DNA from: Bradyrhizobium sp.
Lineage (GTDB): Bacteria; Pseudomonadota; Alphaproteobacteria; Rhizobiales; Beijerinckiaceae
DNA: 49,347 nucleotides
NCBI GenBank assembly: GCA_004799435.1
Contig: SSMV01000141.1
Coordinates: 1-49,347, forward strand
Direction: 5' to 3'
Every line of letters begins with the position of its first letter. Within the stretch, counting starts at the first letter, position 1. The position numbers and the translations under genes were made by a program. This document shows, piece after piece, positions 28,266 through 36,367 of this stretch. The notes under the pieces are model-generated. The model was not told the origin of the DNA. It was given only the letters and a program-made list of their open reading frames with translations, and made no database searches.

Positions 28266-29687
28266 ATGACCCTCCCGCCGATCGACCTGGGCCGGCAAGC
28301 CCAGGCCTTGCAAGATCAAGCCTCGCCGGATGAGACCCTGCAAGACGAGGCTTTGCCGTCGGATTTGCCGGTCGCCGTTTATCGGACCGACGAAGCGGGA
28401 CGGATCACCTACCTCAACCAGGCGGCCGCCAGTTTGTGGGGTCGTCCGAGGCTTGGCGAAGGCGAGCTCTCCGGGTCGGTGAAGCTCGCCCGATCGGACG
28501 GAACCGAACTGGGGCCCGGGGAGACCGCGGCGGCGATCGCGCTCAGCGAGCGCCGCGCGGTGCGCGGGATGGAGGTTCTGGCGCTGCGTTCTGGAAAGCC
28601 GCCGGTTCGCTTTCTGTGTTTTGCGTCGCCGCGGTTCGATGACGCCGGGCGGGCCGTCGGCGCGGTGACGACGATGGTCGAGGCCGGCGATAACGCAGCC
28701 GACGAACACTCGACCCGACACTATGCAGCGATTGTCGAATCGTCGGACGACGCCATCCTCTCGAAGGACCTCGACGGCGTCATCACCAGTTGGAATCGCG
28801 GCGCCGAGCGCTTGTTCGGCTATACGGCCGAGGAGGCCGTCGGCCGGTCGGTGACGATCCTCATTCCGAGCGACCGGCTCCACGAGGAGCCGGAGATCCT
28901 AAGCCGCATCCGTCGCGGCGAGCGCATCGATCACTACGAGACGGTTCGCCAGCGCAAGGACGGCGCGCTGATCGACATTTCTCTCACCGTCTCGCCCATG
29001 CGCGATTCCTGGGGCCGCGTCTGGGGCGCCTCCAAGATTGCGCGTGACATCACCGAGCGCAAACTGGCGCAGGAGCAGCAACGTCTTCTGCTGCGCGAGA
29101 CGGATCACCGTGTGCGAAATCTCTTCGCCATCACCAGCGGTCTTGTCATCCTCAGCGCGCGAGCGGCGCAGACGCCGGACGAACTCGCTTCCAAGCTGCG
29201 CGCGCGGTTGGGCGCCTTGGCGCGCGCGCATGCGCTGCTGTTTTCCAATGCGTCGGGGGACGCCGAGCAGCCGACGACATTTGGGGCGTTGATCCGCACG
29301 ATTCTCTCACCCTACGACGCGCCGACGAATGGCGGGTCGTCGCGCGTCAGCATCGCCGGACCGGATATTCCTCTTTCCGCCCGCGCGCTGACGGGCGTCG
29401 CCCTGCTGCTGAATGAATTCGCCACCAACGCCGCCAAATATGGCGCCCTGTCGATTCCGGAAGGATCCATCGACATTGAATTCTCGGACGACGGCGAAAC
29501 CATCGCTTTCGCCTGGAGGGAGCGCGGCGGCCCCAGGCTGGAGCCTCAAGGCGCGAACGAGGGCTTCGGCAGCTTCCTCGTGCGCACCACCGTCGAGAGC
29601 CAGCTCAACGGCGAGATCACCCGTAATTGGGCGCCTGAAGGCTTGATCGTCAGATTGTCAATTCCGCGCAATCGCCTCACCGAATGA
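28266..29687 (+). CDS. Soluble PAS-PAS HWE sensor histidine kinase
   Basis: A 473-aa kinase started at MTLPPIDLGRQAQ (ATG 28266); the frame is open upstream but overlaps the minus-strand gene's promoter. Two PAS domains are visible: about 32-140 (VAVYRTDEAGRITYLNQAAA) and about 150-268 (IVESSDDAILSKDLDGVITS, WGASKIARDITERK). The H-box has His281 in ETDHRVRNLFAITSGLVILS; the ATPase domain has LLNEFATNAAKYGAL, FAWRERGG and GFGSFLV, all HWE features. No membrane segment. It is a likely input into PhyR, by family precedent and location 1.2 kb from phyR. Confidence 0.88.
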   Translation: MTLPPIDLGRQAQALQDQASPDETLQDEALPSDLPVAVYRTDEAGRITYLNQAAASLWGRPRLGEGELSGSVKLARSDGTELGPGETAAAIALSERRAVRGMEVLALRSGKPPVRFLCFASPRFDDAGRAVGAVTTMVEAGDNAADEHSTRHYAAIVESSDDAILSKDLDGVITSWNRGAERLFGYTAEEAVGRSVTILIPSDRLHEEPEILSRIRRGERIDHYETVRQRKDGALIDISLTVSPMRDSWGRVWGASKIARDITERKLAQEQQRLLLRETDHRVRNLFAITSGLVILSARAAQTPDELASKLRARLGALARAHALLFSNASGDAEQPTTFGALIRTILSPYDAPTNGGSSRVSIAGPDIPLSARALTGVALLLNEFATNAAKYGALSIPEGSIDIEFSDDGETIAFAWRERGGPRLEPQGANEGFGSFLVRTTVESQLNGEITRNWAPEGLIVRLSIPRNRLTE

Positions 29688-29741
29688 ACGTCGACCGGCG
29701 CGCGGCGCGGCACGGTTAAGCTTTCGGGCGCGGTGGAAGGC

Positions 29742-29766
29742 GGAACGAAGCGCGCGGCCGGGCGTT
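29742..29766 (+). promoter_or_regulatory. EcfG-type promoter for the Pro-rich ORF and GH15 gene
   Basis: GGAAC (29742-29746), 16 bp, CGTT (29763-29766), perfect match, 69 bp before the small Pro-rich ORF and 335 bp before the GH15 gene on the same strand. Confidence 0.82.
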
Positions 29767-29835
29767 TCTTTGGATGCGTCGGCGCAAGAGGCCGGCTGCG
29801 CGATCCTGCGCCCCATCCAATTTGCGAGGCCCAAA

Positions 29836-30027
29836 ATGAAGGAGCCGCGTCAACCGGCGCCGACGCCGGGACCCGATGTCGTCCATCCACCGACGCCGTC
29901 GGAGAAACGACCAGAGGCGCCGATGGGCGTTCCTCTGACGCCCCAGGTCGAAGAACCCGCGCCAAAGCCTGAGACGCCTTCTTCGCCGCCGCAGGAAATT
30001 CCCGTTCCGCCGGCAGGCCTTTTCTAG
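29836..30027 (+). CDS. Small proline-rich protein (63 aa)
   Basis: A 63-aa ORF from ATG 29836, beginning MKEPRQPAPTPGPDVVHPPT and ending PPQEIPVPPAGLF. About one residue in three is Pro, with Glu, Lys and Thr; it is surely disordered. GAGG lies 6-7 bp upstream of the ATG, and a perfect EcfG promoter is 69 bp upstream. It could be a real stress-induced disordered protein or a leader ORF before the GH15 gene (75 bp downstream). No signal peptide. Confidence 0.55.
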   Translation: MKEPRQPAPTPGPDVVHPPTPSEKRPEAPMGVPLTPQVEEPAPKPETPSSPPQEIPVPPAGLF

Positions 30028-30101
30028 CCGCCAGCTCGTGTTTGCAGTCAGCTTGCCGCCGATCGGCGGAGTTATGTCTTGCCGGGAGGTCTTGCGCGAG
30101 C

Positions 30102-31949
30102 ATGCCGAGCCGCATTGAGGATTACGCCGTCATCGGCAATTGCGAGACGCTCGCGCTGGTCGGCATAGACGGCTCGATCGACTGGCTCTGTCTGCCGCGC
30201 TTCGATCGCAGTGCATGTTTCGCCGGGCTGCTCGGCGATTCCGAGCACGGGCGCTGGCTGATCGGGCCGGCAAGCGACGACGCGCGCGCGACGCGCCGCT
30301 ATGTGGGTGACACGCTCATTCTCGAGACGCAATTCGCCGATGAATTGGGAGCGGCGACCGTCACCGATTTCATGAGCCGGCGGGACGGCTGCGCCGATAT
30401 CGTTCGCGTCGTGCGCGGCGTTCGCGGCAAACTGACGATGCGCGTCGAGATCGTCGTGCGCTTCGACTATGGCTCCGTCACGCCCTGGGCGGTCCGGCTG
30501 GATGACGGTCGTCAGCAGTTCACCGCCGGTCCTGACCGACTGTTGCTCGACGCGGCGACGCCGATGCGCGGCGAAAATATGCGCACGGTCGGGACATTCA
30601 CGATCGCCGCTGGCGAGGAACTCTGCTTCGTCCTGACCTGGTCGCCCTCCTATCGCCCAATACCCCCGCGCATTGACGCGGCCAAGACTCTCGAACATGT
30701 CGAAAAATTCTGGTCCGGATGGGCGACGAAATTCGATCGCTCGCATCCCTGGGCCGACGCCGAGCTGCGCTCGCTTCTGACCCTCAAGGCGCTCTCGCAT
30801 TGGGAGACGGGCGGAATTGTCGCCGCCGGCACGACCTCGCTGCCGGAAAAGCTCGGCGGCCCGCGCAACTGGGACTATCGCTATTGCTGGCTTCGCGACG
30901 CGACTTTCACGCTTTACGCGCTGATCGGCGCCGGCTTCATCGAAGAAGCCGAAGCTTGGCGGGAATGGCTATTGCGTGCGACGGCGGGAACGCCCAACGA
31001 CCTGCAGATCATGTATGGTCTCGGCGGCGAGCGGCGGCTCGACGAATATGAAGTGCTCTGGCTGCCGGGATATGAAGGCGCCCAGCCGGTGAGAATCGGC
31101 AATGCCGCCGCCAAGCAGCTTCAGCTCGATGTCTATGGCGAAGTGCTCGACGCTTTCTACGTCGGGCGCAAAGCCGGATTGGCGGCGAGCGGCGCAAGCT
31201 GGGCGCTCGAATGCGCGCTTCTCGCGCATCTGGAGACCATCTGGCGCGAGCCGGACGATGGAATCTGGGAGATGCGGGGCGGGCGCAAGCTCTTTACCCA
31301 TTCCAGAGTGATGGCCTGGGTCGCCTTCGATCGCGGCGTGCGCTCGGTCGAGGAGTTCGGACTCGAGGGCCCGTTGGAGCGCTGGCGCGACTTGCGTTCG
31401 CAGATCCATGGGGAGGTCTGCGAGCACGGATTCGACGCGCGACAGAATTCATTCGTGCAATATTTCGGCGGGACGACGCTCGACGCCAGTCTGCTGCTCA
31501 TCCCGATCGTCGGCTTTCTTGCGGCCGAGGACAAAAGAGTGCGCGGCACGGTTGCAGCAATCGAGCGCGGGTTGCTGCGCGACGGCTTCGTGCTGCGCTA
31601 TGATTCGGGGACGGGAACCGACGGCCTGCCGCCGGGCGAGGGCGCGTTCCTCGCCTGCAGTTTTTGGCTGGCCGACAATTATGTTCTCGCGGGCCGCAAC
31701 GACGAAGCGCGAGCTCTCTTCGAGCGATTGCTGACCTTGCGCAACGACGTGGGATTGCTGGCCGAGGAATACGACCCGCGCGATCGCCGCCAGCTCGGCA
31801 ATTTCCCGCAAGCTTTCTCTCACCTCGCATTGATCAACACGGCGCGCAATCTCGCCGCGGCAATCGGCCCCGCCGCGCACCGCGCCTCGCGCGCCAACGC
31901 CGGGGCGCCCGATCGCGCGCCGCGCGAGGAGAACGAGAGGGTTGGCTAG
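30102..31949 (+). CDS. Glycoside hydrolase family 15 (glucoamylase/trehalase-like) protein
   Basis: A 615-aa cytoplasmic protein from ATG 30102, opening MPSRIEDYAVIGNCETLALV, the standard start of bacterial GH15 proteins. An N-terminal beta-sandwich (about 1-220) precedes an (alpha/alpha)6 barrel with GGPRNWDYRYCWLRDATFTL, LGGERRLDEYEVLWLPGYEG, a probable general-acid region, and LLAEEYDPRDRRQLGNFPQA near the C-terminus. GH15 enzymes release glucose from alpha-glucans; actinobacterial members act as trehalases. Next to otsA in a stress island, a role in trehalose or glycogen turnover is plausible. An EcfG promoter lies 335 bp upstream. The stop overlaps a convergent SDR gene. Confidence 0.9.
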   Translation: MPSRIEDYAVIGNCETLALVGIDGSIDWLCLPRFDRSACFAGLLGDSEHGRWLIGPASDDARATRRYVGDTLILETQFADELGAATVTDFMSRRDGCADIVRVVRGVRGKLTMRVEIVVRFDYGSVTPWAVRLDDGRQQFTAGPDRLLLDAATPMRGENMRTVGTFTIAAGEELCFVLTWSPSYRPIPPRIDAAKTLEHVEKFWSGWATKFDRSHPWADAELRSLLTLKALSHWETGGIVAAGTTSLPEKLGGPRNWDYRYCWLRDATFTLYALIGAGFIEEAEAWREWLLRATAGTPNDLQIMYGLGGERRLDEYEVLWLPGYEGAQPVRIGNAAAKQLQLDVYGEVLDAFYVGRKAGLAASGASWALECALLAHLETIWREPDDGIWEMRGGRKLFTHSRVMAWVAFDRGVRSVEEFGLEGPLERWRDLRSQIHGEVCEHGFDARQNSFVQYFGGTTLDASLLLIPIVGFLAAEDKRVRGTVAAIERGLLRDGFVLRYDSGTGTDGLPPGEGAFLACSFWLADNYVLAGRNDEARALFERLLTLRNDVGLLAEEYDPRDRRQLGNFPQAFSHLALINTARNLAAAIGPAAHRASRANAGAPDRAPREENERVG

Positions 31950-32710
31950 AGCCCGACGCTGTTCTGCGTGAGGCCGCCGTCGACAACAATGGTCGTAGCG
32001 GTCAGATAGGCGCCGCCGTCGCCCGCCAGGAAGGCGACCACGCGGGCGATCTCCTCGGGTTGCGCCAAACGTCCCAAGGGAATCGCCGCCTGTAGCCTCG
32101 CGAGCTGCAGCGGCGCGCTCATCGTGGCGTCGTTGATCGGCGTCGCCACGGCCCCCGGCGCGACGCCGACAACCTGAATTCCGTGCTTCGCCAATTCGAC
32201 GCCCGCGGTGCGGGTCAGCATTCTGACGCCGCCTTTGGCGAGGCAATAGGGCGCATTGCCGGGCATCGGCCAATCCTCATGCACCGAGCTGATGTTGATG
32301 ATACGGCCGCCGCCCTGTTTGATCATCTGTTGGGCGGCGAGCTGCGTGCCGAAAAAGGCGCTCTTGAGATCGATCGCCATGACGCGATCATATTGCGCTT
32401 CCGTCGTGTCGAGCACCGACGTGCGCGTTTCGACGCCGGCATTGTTGACCATCACGTCGAGCCGTCCGTAGGCGCTCACTGCGCGATCGACCAATTTGCG
32501 CAGATCGTCGATGCGGGAGACATCCGCTTCGACGCCGATCGCCTTCTCGCCCATGGCCGCGAGTTTACGCTCCAAGGCGTCGGCGGCTTCAGGATGAGCG
32601 ACAAAGTCGATGATGACAGCGGCGCCAGCCTCGGCAAACGCAATCGTGATCGCTTTGCCGATGCCGCTATTGCCGCCGGTGACGATCGCCACTTTGCCTT
32701 TGAGAGACAC
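31946..32710 (-). CDS. SDR family oxidoreductase (glucose 1-dehydrogenase-like)
   Basis: A classical short-chain dehydrogenase of 254 aa from GTG 32710, with GAGG 7 bp upstream; a TTG at 32743 in frame is less likely. The cofactor motif TGGNSGIG, the NNAG motif (VMVNNAGVETR) and the active-site ISSVHEDWPMPGNAPYCLAK (Ser, Tyr, Lys) are intact, and the end IVVDGGLTQN is typical. Closest in style to glucose-1-dehydrogenases and 3-ketoacyl reductases, so substrate cannot be set. It meets the GH15 gene tail to tail with a 4-bp overlap, which would fit a role acting on released glucose (inference). Confidence 0.85.
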   Translation of the reverse strand: MSLKGKVAIVTGGNSGIGKAITIAFAEAGAAVIIDFVAHPEAADALERKLAAMGEKAIGVEADVSRIDDLRKLVDRAVSAYGRLDVMVNNAGVETRTSVLDTTEAQYDRVMAIDLKSAFFGTQLAAQQMIKQGGGRIINISSVHEDWPMPGNAPYCLAKGGVRMLTRTAGVELAKHGIQVVGVAPGAVATPINDATMSAPLQLARLQAAIPLGRLAQPEEIARVVAFLAGDGGAYLTATTIVVDGGLTQNSVGL

Positions 32711-32751
32711 GCGCGCCTCATGCCTGGATTCGGCGCGCTTCAAAGCGCCGA

Positions 32752-32777
32752 GGGGAAGGCGGCGAACCGCCTTCCCC
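32752..32777 (-). terminator. Strong hairpin after the Gly/Trp-rich secreted protein gene
   Basis: Perfect 11-bp stem (32752-32762 with 32767-32777); on the minus-strand RNA the loop is UUCG, a highly stable tetraloop. It starts 11 bp after the stop of the gene at 32789. No U-run follows, so termination may be inefficient or the hairpin may protect the 3' end. Confidence 0.55.
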
Positions 32778-32788
32778 TGCCGTCGCGT

Positions 32789-33253
32789 TCAGGGCTTCTT
32801 GGGGCCACCGCCCGTGCTGCCGGTGTGGCCGCCCATCTTGTTGCCACCCATCTTGTTCCCGCCCATCGTGCCCATCGGGCGATTGAAGGTGTGGATGGGG
32901 GTGTTTCCACCGGTGGTATGAGGAGTCCATCCCGGATGCCCATGATCGTGATCGTGATCATGGCGGAAGTCGTGACCGGGCCGGGACCAGCCGCGGAAGC
33001 CGTAACCACCGCCCCAGCCATAGCCATTGTTCCAAGCGTAGCCGCACCAGTACCAACCCGGACCGCGCCAGCCGGAATCGTACCAGCAGTAATTATTGCC
33101 GTCGAAGAAGAACTGGACTTGCTGCAGCGGCGCAAGGCCGCTTTGAGTCAGGTCGGAGTTCAAGGTTCCGTCGGTTACGGCCGCGTCCGCCGCAGCGACG
33201 CCACACACCGCCAAGATCGTGGCGAGCGTTGTGGCTGCGAGTGCGTTCCTCAT
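32789..33253 (-). CDS. Exported Gly/Trp/His-rich protein
   Basis: A 154-aa protein from ATG 33253 (AGGAGAG ribosome-binding site). It has a signal peptide (MRNALAATTLATILAVCGVA, then ADAAV), a Trp/Tyr/Gly-rich middle (NYCWYDSGWRGPGWYWCGYA, with two Cys), a His-Asp run (RHDHDHDHGH) that could bind metal, and a Gly/Met/Thr-rich tail with a repeated GGNKM. Such low-complexity envelope proteins are frequent in Hyphomicrobiales; function unknown. A perfect EcfG promoter with 17-bp spacer lies 99 bp upstream. Confidence 0.8.
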   Translation of the reverse strand: MRNALAATTLATILAVCGVAAADAAVTDGTLNSDLTQSGLAPLQQVQFFFDGNNYCWYDSGWRGPGWYWCGYAWNNGYGWGGGYGFRGWSRPGHDFRHDHDHDHGHPGWTPHTTGGNTPIHTFNRPMGTMGGNKMGGNKMGGHTGSTGGGPKKP

Positions 33254-33351
33254 TTTGTCTCTCCTGTCGTTCATCTGTTGTTCATTCCGAGTGCGAGCTG
33301 TCGCCGCGCTGTCGCCGTCCGACGCGTCGCGTTCTCGATCTCAGCTATTCC

Positions 33352-33377
33352 AACGCGGAAGCGATGAATGTCGTTCC
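33352..33377 (-). promoter_or_regulatory. EcfG-type promoter for the Gly/Trp-rich secreted protein
   Basis: On the minus strand: GGAAC (33377-33373), 17 bp, CGTT (33355-33352), perfect match. Confidence 0.82.
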
Positions 33378-33527
33378 TTCTCGCCGTTCACGAGTCGGAT
33401 AGCGAAAGCGACCGAACGAGGTTTCGCGGTCAATGAGGATCGAGTCGCGCGCGCCTCCGCTCGCGCGCGCGTCGCATGTCGTCGCGCGTCGAACGCTGCA
33501 GGCTGCTTTGGATGTTCGGCGGGTCGA

Positions 33528-33851
33528 TCAGATCAATTCGACGCGCACATGAACGACGCCGGCGCGGCGCATCCCGAGAACGTCCGCCGCGACATCTGAG
33601 AGATCGATGATGCGTCCATAGGCGTAAGGTCCGCGATCGACGATGACGACCACGACGCTGCGGCCATTGTCGAGATTGGTCACGCGAACGCGCGTTCCGA
33701 ATGGCAGCGTCAGATGCGCCGCGATCAGGCCGGGGTGCCAGGGATTGTGGTAATAGGTCGCAAGCCCATACTGGTCCGCCAACGCCGTCGAACTCATGGC
33801 AACGCTGGCCATAAGGGCGGCGGCGCAGGCCGCCGAAATGGTCGATTTCAT
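33528..33851 (-). CDS. RlpA-like double-psi beta-barrel protein
   Basis: A 107-aa exported protein from ATG 33851 (AGGAGAC ribosome-binding site). The signal peptide [20 protein letters not shown] ends at ALADQ; the mature part is a compact RlpA/expansin-type double-psi beta-barrel: [40 protein letters not shown] and [15 protein letters not shown]. RlpA proteins bind or cleave denuded peptidoglycan glycans. It lacks the lipobox and SPOR domain of full-length RlpA. The leader carries a 19-bp tandem repeat and a perfect EcfG promoter, so cell-wall remodelling under stress is likely. Confidence 0.87.
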   Translation of the reverse strand: MKSTISAACAAALMASVAMSSTALADQYGLATYYHNPWHPGLIAAHLTLPFGTRVRVTNLDNGRSVVVVIVDRGPYAYGRIIDLSDVAADVLGMRRAGVVHVRVELI

Positions 33852-33872
33852 TCTTGTCTCCTGGCGATGGGC

Positions 33873-33910
33873 TTTGTCCACGCGCGGGCTATTTGTCCAC
33901 GCGCGGGCTA
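33873..33910. repeat. 19-bp tandem duplication in the rlpA-like leader
   Basis: Two exact head-to-tail copies of TTTGTCCACGCGCGGGCTA at 33873-33891 and 33892-33910, between the promoter and the start codon of the RlpA-like gene, so both would be in its 5' leader. Confidence 0.9.
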
Positions 33911-33927
33911 TCGGCAAGGCGATCTAA

Positions 33928-33953
33928 AACGCGCCAGCCCAGATGATGGTTCC
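33928..33953 (-). promoter_or_regulatory. EcfG-type promoter for the RlpA-like gene
   Basis: On the minus strand: GGAAC (33953-33949), 17 bp, CGTT (33931-33928), perfect match, 76 bp before the start codon. Confidence 0.82.
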
Positions 33954-34039
33954 ACGATATCAGGATCCCGCGACCGCGCGATCAGGCGAGCCAACGAGCG
34001 GCTCGCGGCGATCGGTCCGATCTCGCGCCGATCCGCGCC

Positions 34040-34243
34040 TCAGGTGGGCGTCGTGGCGCCGCCACCCATGAGTTTGTGATAGGCGACCATCGGCCAGGCC
34101 AGCGCGCCCGGCAGCGCCTGCGCGACGGCGGCGGCGAGTTGGGAGGCCGGCACGGTGCTCCAGCTTGCCTGGAATGTCGGCGCAAGCTGGACGCCGACGC
34201 CGACGAGGTAAATGATCACCACCAGAGCGATTAGCAATCTCAT
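34040..34243 (-). CDS. Small single-span membrane protein, paralogue of the one at 17326
   Basis: A 67-aa protein from ATG 34243, with GGAGGA upstream. Hydrophobic N-terminus MRLLIALVVIIYLVGVGVQL, then APTFQASWSTVPASQLAAAV and the PGALAWPM motif, ending in GGGATTPT. It aligns over most of its length with the 62-aa protein at 17326-17514 (shared VIIYLVGVG, a Gln/Arg-Ala/Ser-x-W step and PGALAWP). Unlike its surroundings no EcfG site was seen upstream. Function unknown; predicted inner-membrane or exported. Confidence 0.78.
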   Translation of the reverse strand: MRLLIALVVIIYLVGVGVQLAPTFQASWSTVPASQLAAAVAQALPGALAWPMVAYHKLMGGGATTPT

Positions 34244-34494
34244 CTTGTCGTCCTCCGAACGGCGCCCGAGAGGGCGGCGCGAAATGAAACGCGGCGCCGA
34301 GACATTCGGCGAACGAGGTTCGGCGGTTTTTAGCCGCTGGCGCTTGTAAGCGAAACGGGGCGACGAAGCTGCAGGAGCGCCGCCGACCCATTTGCCGGAC
34401 GCCAATCGTAGTGCAACGGCCGCGATGGGGCCAGCCCCACCGCAGCGTCCGGTTTTTCAGCTTCTTCTGCGGTCTCAGTCTTCGATGCGGCGCT

Positions 34495-36345
34495 TCAGCT
34501 TTGCGCTTCGGCGGTCTTGGCCTTGCGCGAGCCCTTAGCGGCGAGCCATTTGCGCCAGCCGCCATAGCCGCCGATGTCGGGTCGGCCGCGCGTCGCCAGC
34601 GGGTCGCACAGAAAGCCCGGCAGCCAGCGCCCGTCCTCAAGCGCCACCTTGCCGATCGCGTGAGGCTGCTCGACGCTGGCGACGAAGGCGCCGAAGGCCG
34701 AGGCCGGCAGGCGCCAGATCTCCGCTTCGATCGCGGCGCCGCCGTCTTCGACGCGCACCAGGCCGGGGCGCGGCGGGTCGAGATTGTCGAGCGCATAGAG
34801 GCGATAGATCGGCGCGGTGAGCGTCGCGGCGACCGGCCGTCCGCCGATATCGGCGAGTTGATAGCTGAGCGGCAATCCCGACATGTGAGCGCCGACCGCG
34901 ACCAGATCGAAGCCGCCGCCATCGGTCCACTCGCCATTGCGACGGCCTTGCGGGGGCAGGGGCAGTCCGAGCGCGCCGGCTGTCGGCGCGGCGGCGCGAT
35001 GCAGCGCGTCGCCAAGCGACAGCAGCGCCCGGTCGGAATGCGTCGGGCCAACCAGCGTCACGCCGACCGGCCGTCCGCTCGCGCCGAAGCCGGCGGGCAC
35101 ATTGACCGCGGCGAGATCGAGGAAATTGACGAAATTGGTGTAGAGGCCGAGCGTCGCATTGAGCCTGATCGGATCGGCGAGCACGGCTTCCACCGTATAG
35201 GCGGTCGGCGCGGTCGGCGTCAGCATGACGTCGATCGCGCTCCATGTCGCTTCGGTGGCGCGCCGCAGCGCTTCGAGCCGATGGATCGCTTCGAAGGCAG
35301 CCGGGGCGGTCAGATCGCCGCCCTTGGCGATCAGGCCAGCGACCGTCGGATTGCAGGCGCTGCGATGCGCCGCGATGAAGGCGCCGACGGCCGCAGTGCG
35401 CTCGGCGATCCATGGCCCTTCGTACAGCAGGCGGGCGACCTCGAAGAAGGGCGACAGATCGATTTCGATCGCTTCGCCGCCCAGGCTCGAGAGACGCTCG
35501 ACGCTTTTTTCGAACAGCGTCTCGACTTCCTTGTCGCCAAGAAAGATGAGGTCTTGCTTGCGCGGGACGCCGAAGCGAAATCGCGCGGGGGCGCGCGACA
35601 GCGGTCCGACCGGCGGCGACAGAGGCGCGCGCGAATAGGGATCGGCGGCGTCGAACCCCGCCGCCGCCGCCAACGCCGCCGCCGCATCGTCGGCGTTGGT
35701 GGCGAAGATCGAAACGCAATCGAGCGATTGACAGGCCGGCACGACGCCGGCGGCGCTGATCAATCCGCGGCTGGGCTTGAGGCCGATGAGGTTGCAATAG
35801 GCGGCGGGAACGCGGCCCGATCCGGCGGTGTCGGTGCCCAGCGCGAAACTGACGAGACCGCGTGACGCCGCGACCGCCGAGCCCGAGCTCGAACCGCCCG
35901 AGACATAGGCGCGATCGAACGGACTGCGCGGCGCGCCATAAGGCGAACGCACGCCGACGAGGCCGGTCGCGAACTGATCGAGGTTGGTCTTGCCGACGAC
36001 AAACGCGCCGGCGGCGACAAGCCGTTCGACGACGGTCGCCGAACGCCCCGGCGAGTAGGCGAAATCCGGGCAGGCGGCGGTGGTCGGCAGGCCGGCGACA
36101 TCGATATTGTCTTTGACCGCGAAGGGCACGCCGAAGAGCGGCAGCCCCGCCGGGCCGCGCGCATCGAGCGCAGCGGCTTGCGCCAGCAGCGTCTCGCGAT
36201 CGACGCGCGAAATCCAGATCGCCGGGTCTTGCGCCTCGGCAGCTGTAACGCGCGCCAGCACGTCTTCCGCGACAGCCGTGACGCTCCAGCGCCGCTCGGC
36301 GTAACCCTTCAGCAAAGCGGCGATGGAATGGACGGGAATGTCCAA
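34495..36345 (-). CDS. atzF: Allophanate hydrolase
   Basis: Hydrolyses allophanate to ammonia and CO2, the last step of biuret and cyanuric acid breakdown. The 616-aa protein starts at TTG 36345 with GGAGGG 6 bp upstream. The amidase-signature domain (about 1-450) has the catalytic triad Lys78 (FAVKDN), Ser152 (in GGSSSGSAVA) and Ser176 (in GTDTAGSGRVP). A C-terminal domain (about 465-600) with LPLSYQLADIGGR and LPASAFGAFVASV matches the AtzF/DUR1,2 second domain. It lies 22 bp downstream of gntR and is divergent from the biuret hydrolase operon; together these form a complete route from biuret to ammonia. No urea carboxylase is nearby, so the substrate should come from biuret. Confidence 0.93.
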   Translation of the reverse strand: MDIPVHSIAALLKGYAERRWSVTAVAEDVLARVTAAEAQDPAIWISRVDRETLLAQAAALDARGPAGLPLFGVPFAVKDNIDVAGLPTTAACPDFAYSPGRSATVVERLVAAGAFVVGKTNLDQFATGLVGVRSPYGAPRSPFDRAYVSGGSSSGSAVAASRGLVSFALGTDTAGSGRVPAAYCNLIGLKPSRGLISAAGVVPACQSLDCVSIFATNADDAAAALAAAAGFDAADPYSRAPLSPPVGPLSRAPARFRFGVPRKQDLIFLGDKEVETLFEKSVERLSSLGGEAIEIDLSPFFEVARLLYEGPWIAERTAAVGAFIAAHRSACNPTVAGLIAKGGDLTAPAAFEAIHRLEALRRATEATWSAIDVMLTPTAPTAYTVEAVLADPIRLNATLGLYTNFVNFLDLAAVNVPAGFGASGRPVGVTLVGPTHSDRALLSLGDALHRAAAPTAGALGLPLPPQGRRNGEWTDGGGFDLVAVGAHMSGLPLSYQLADIGGRPVAATLTAPIYRLYALDNLDPPRPGLVRVEDGGAAIEAEIWRLPASAFGAFVASVEQPHAIGKVALEDGRWLPGFLCDPLATRGRPDIGGYGGWRKWLAAKGSRKAKTAEAQS

Positions 36346-36367
36346 GGCGGCCCTCCGGATCTAAGAC

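Noticed and set aside
32740-33367. Plus-strand part of a 394-aa ORF opposite the SDR and secreted protein genes
   Set aside because: Shadow frame; both minus-strand genes have clear family motifs, a signal peptide and ribosome-binding sites.
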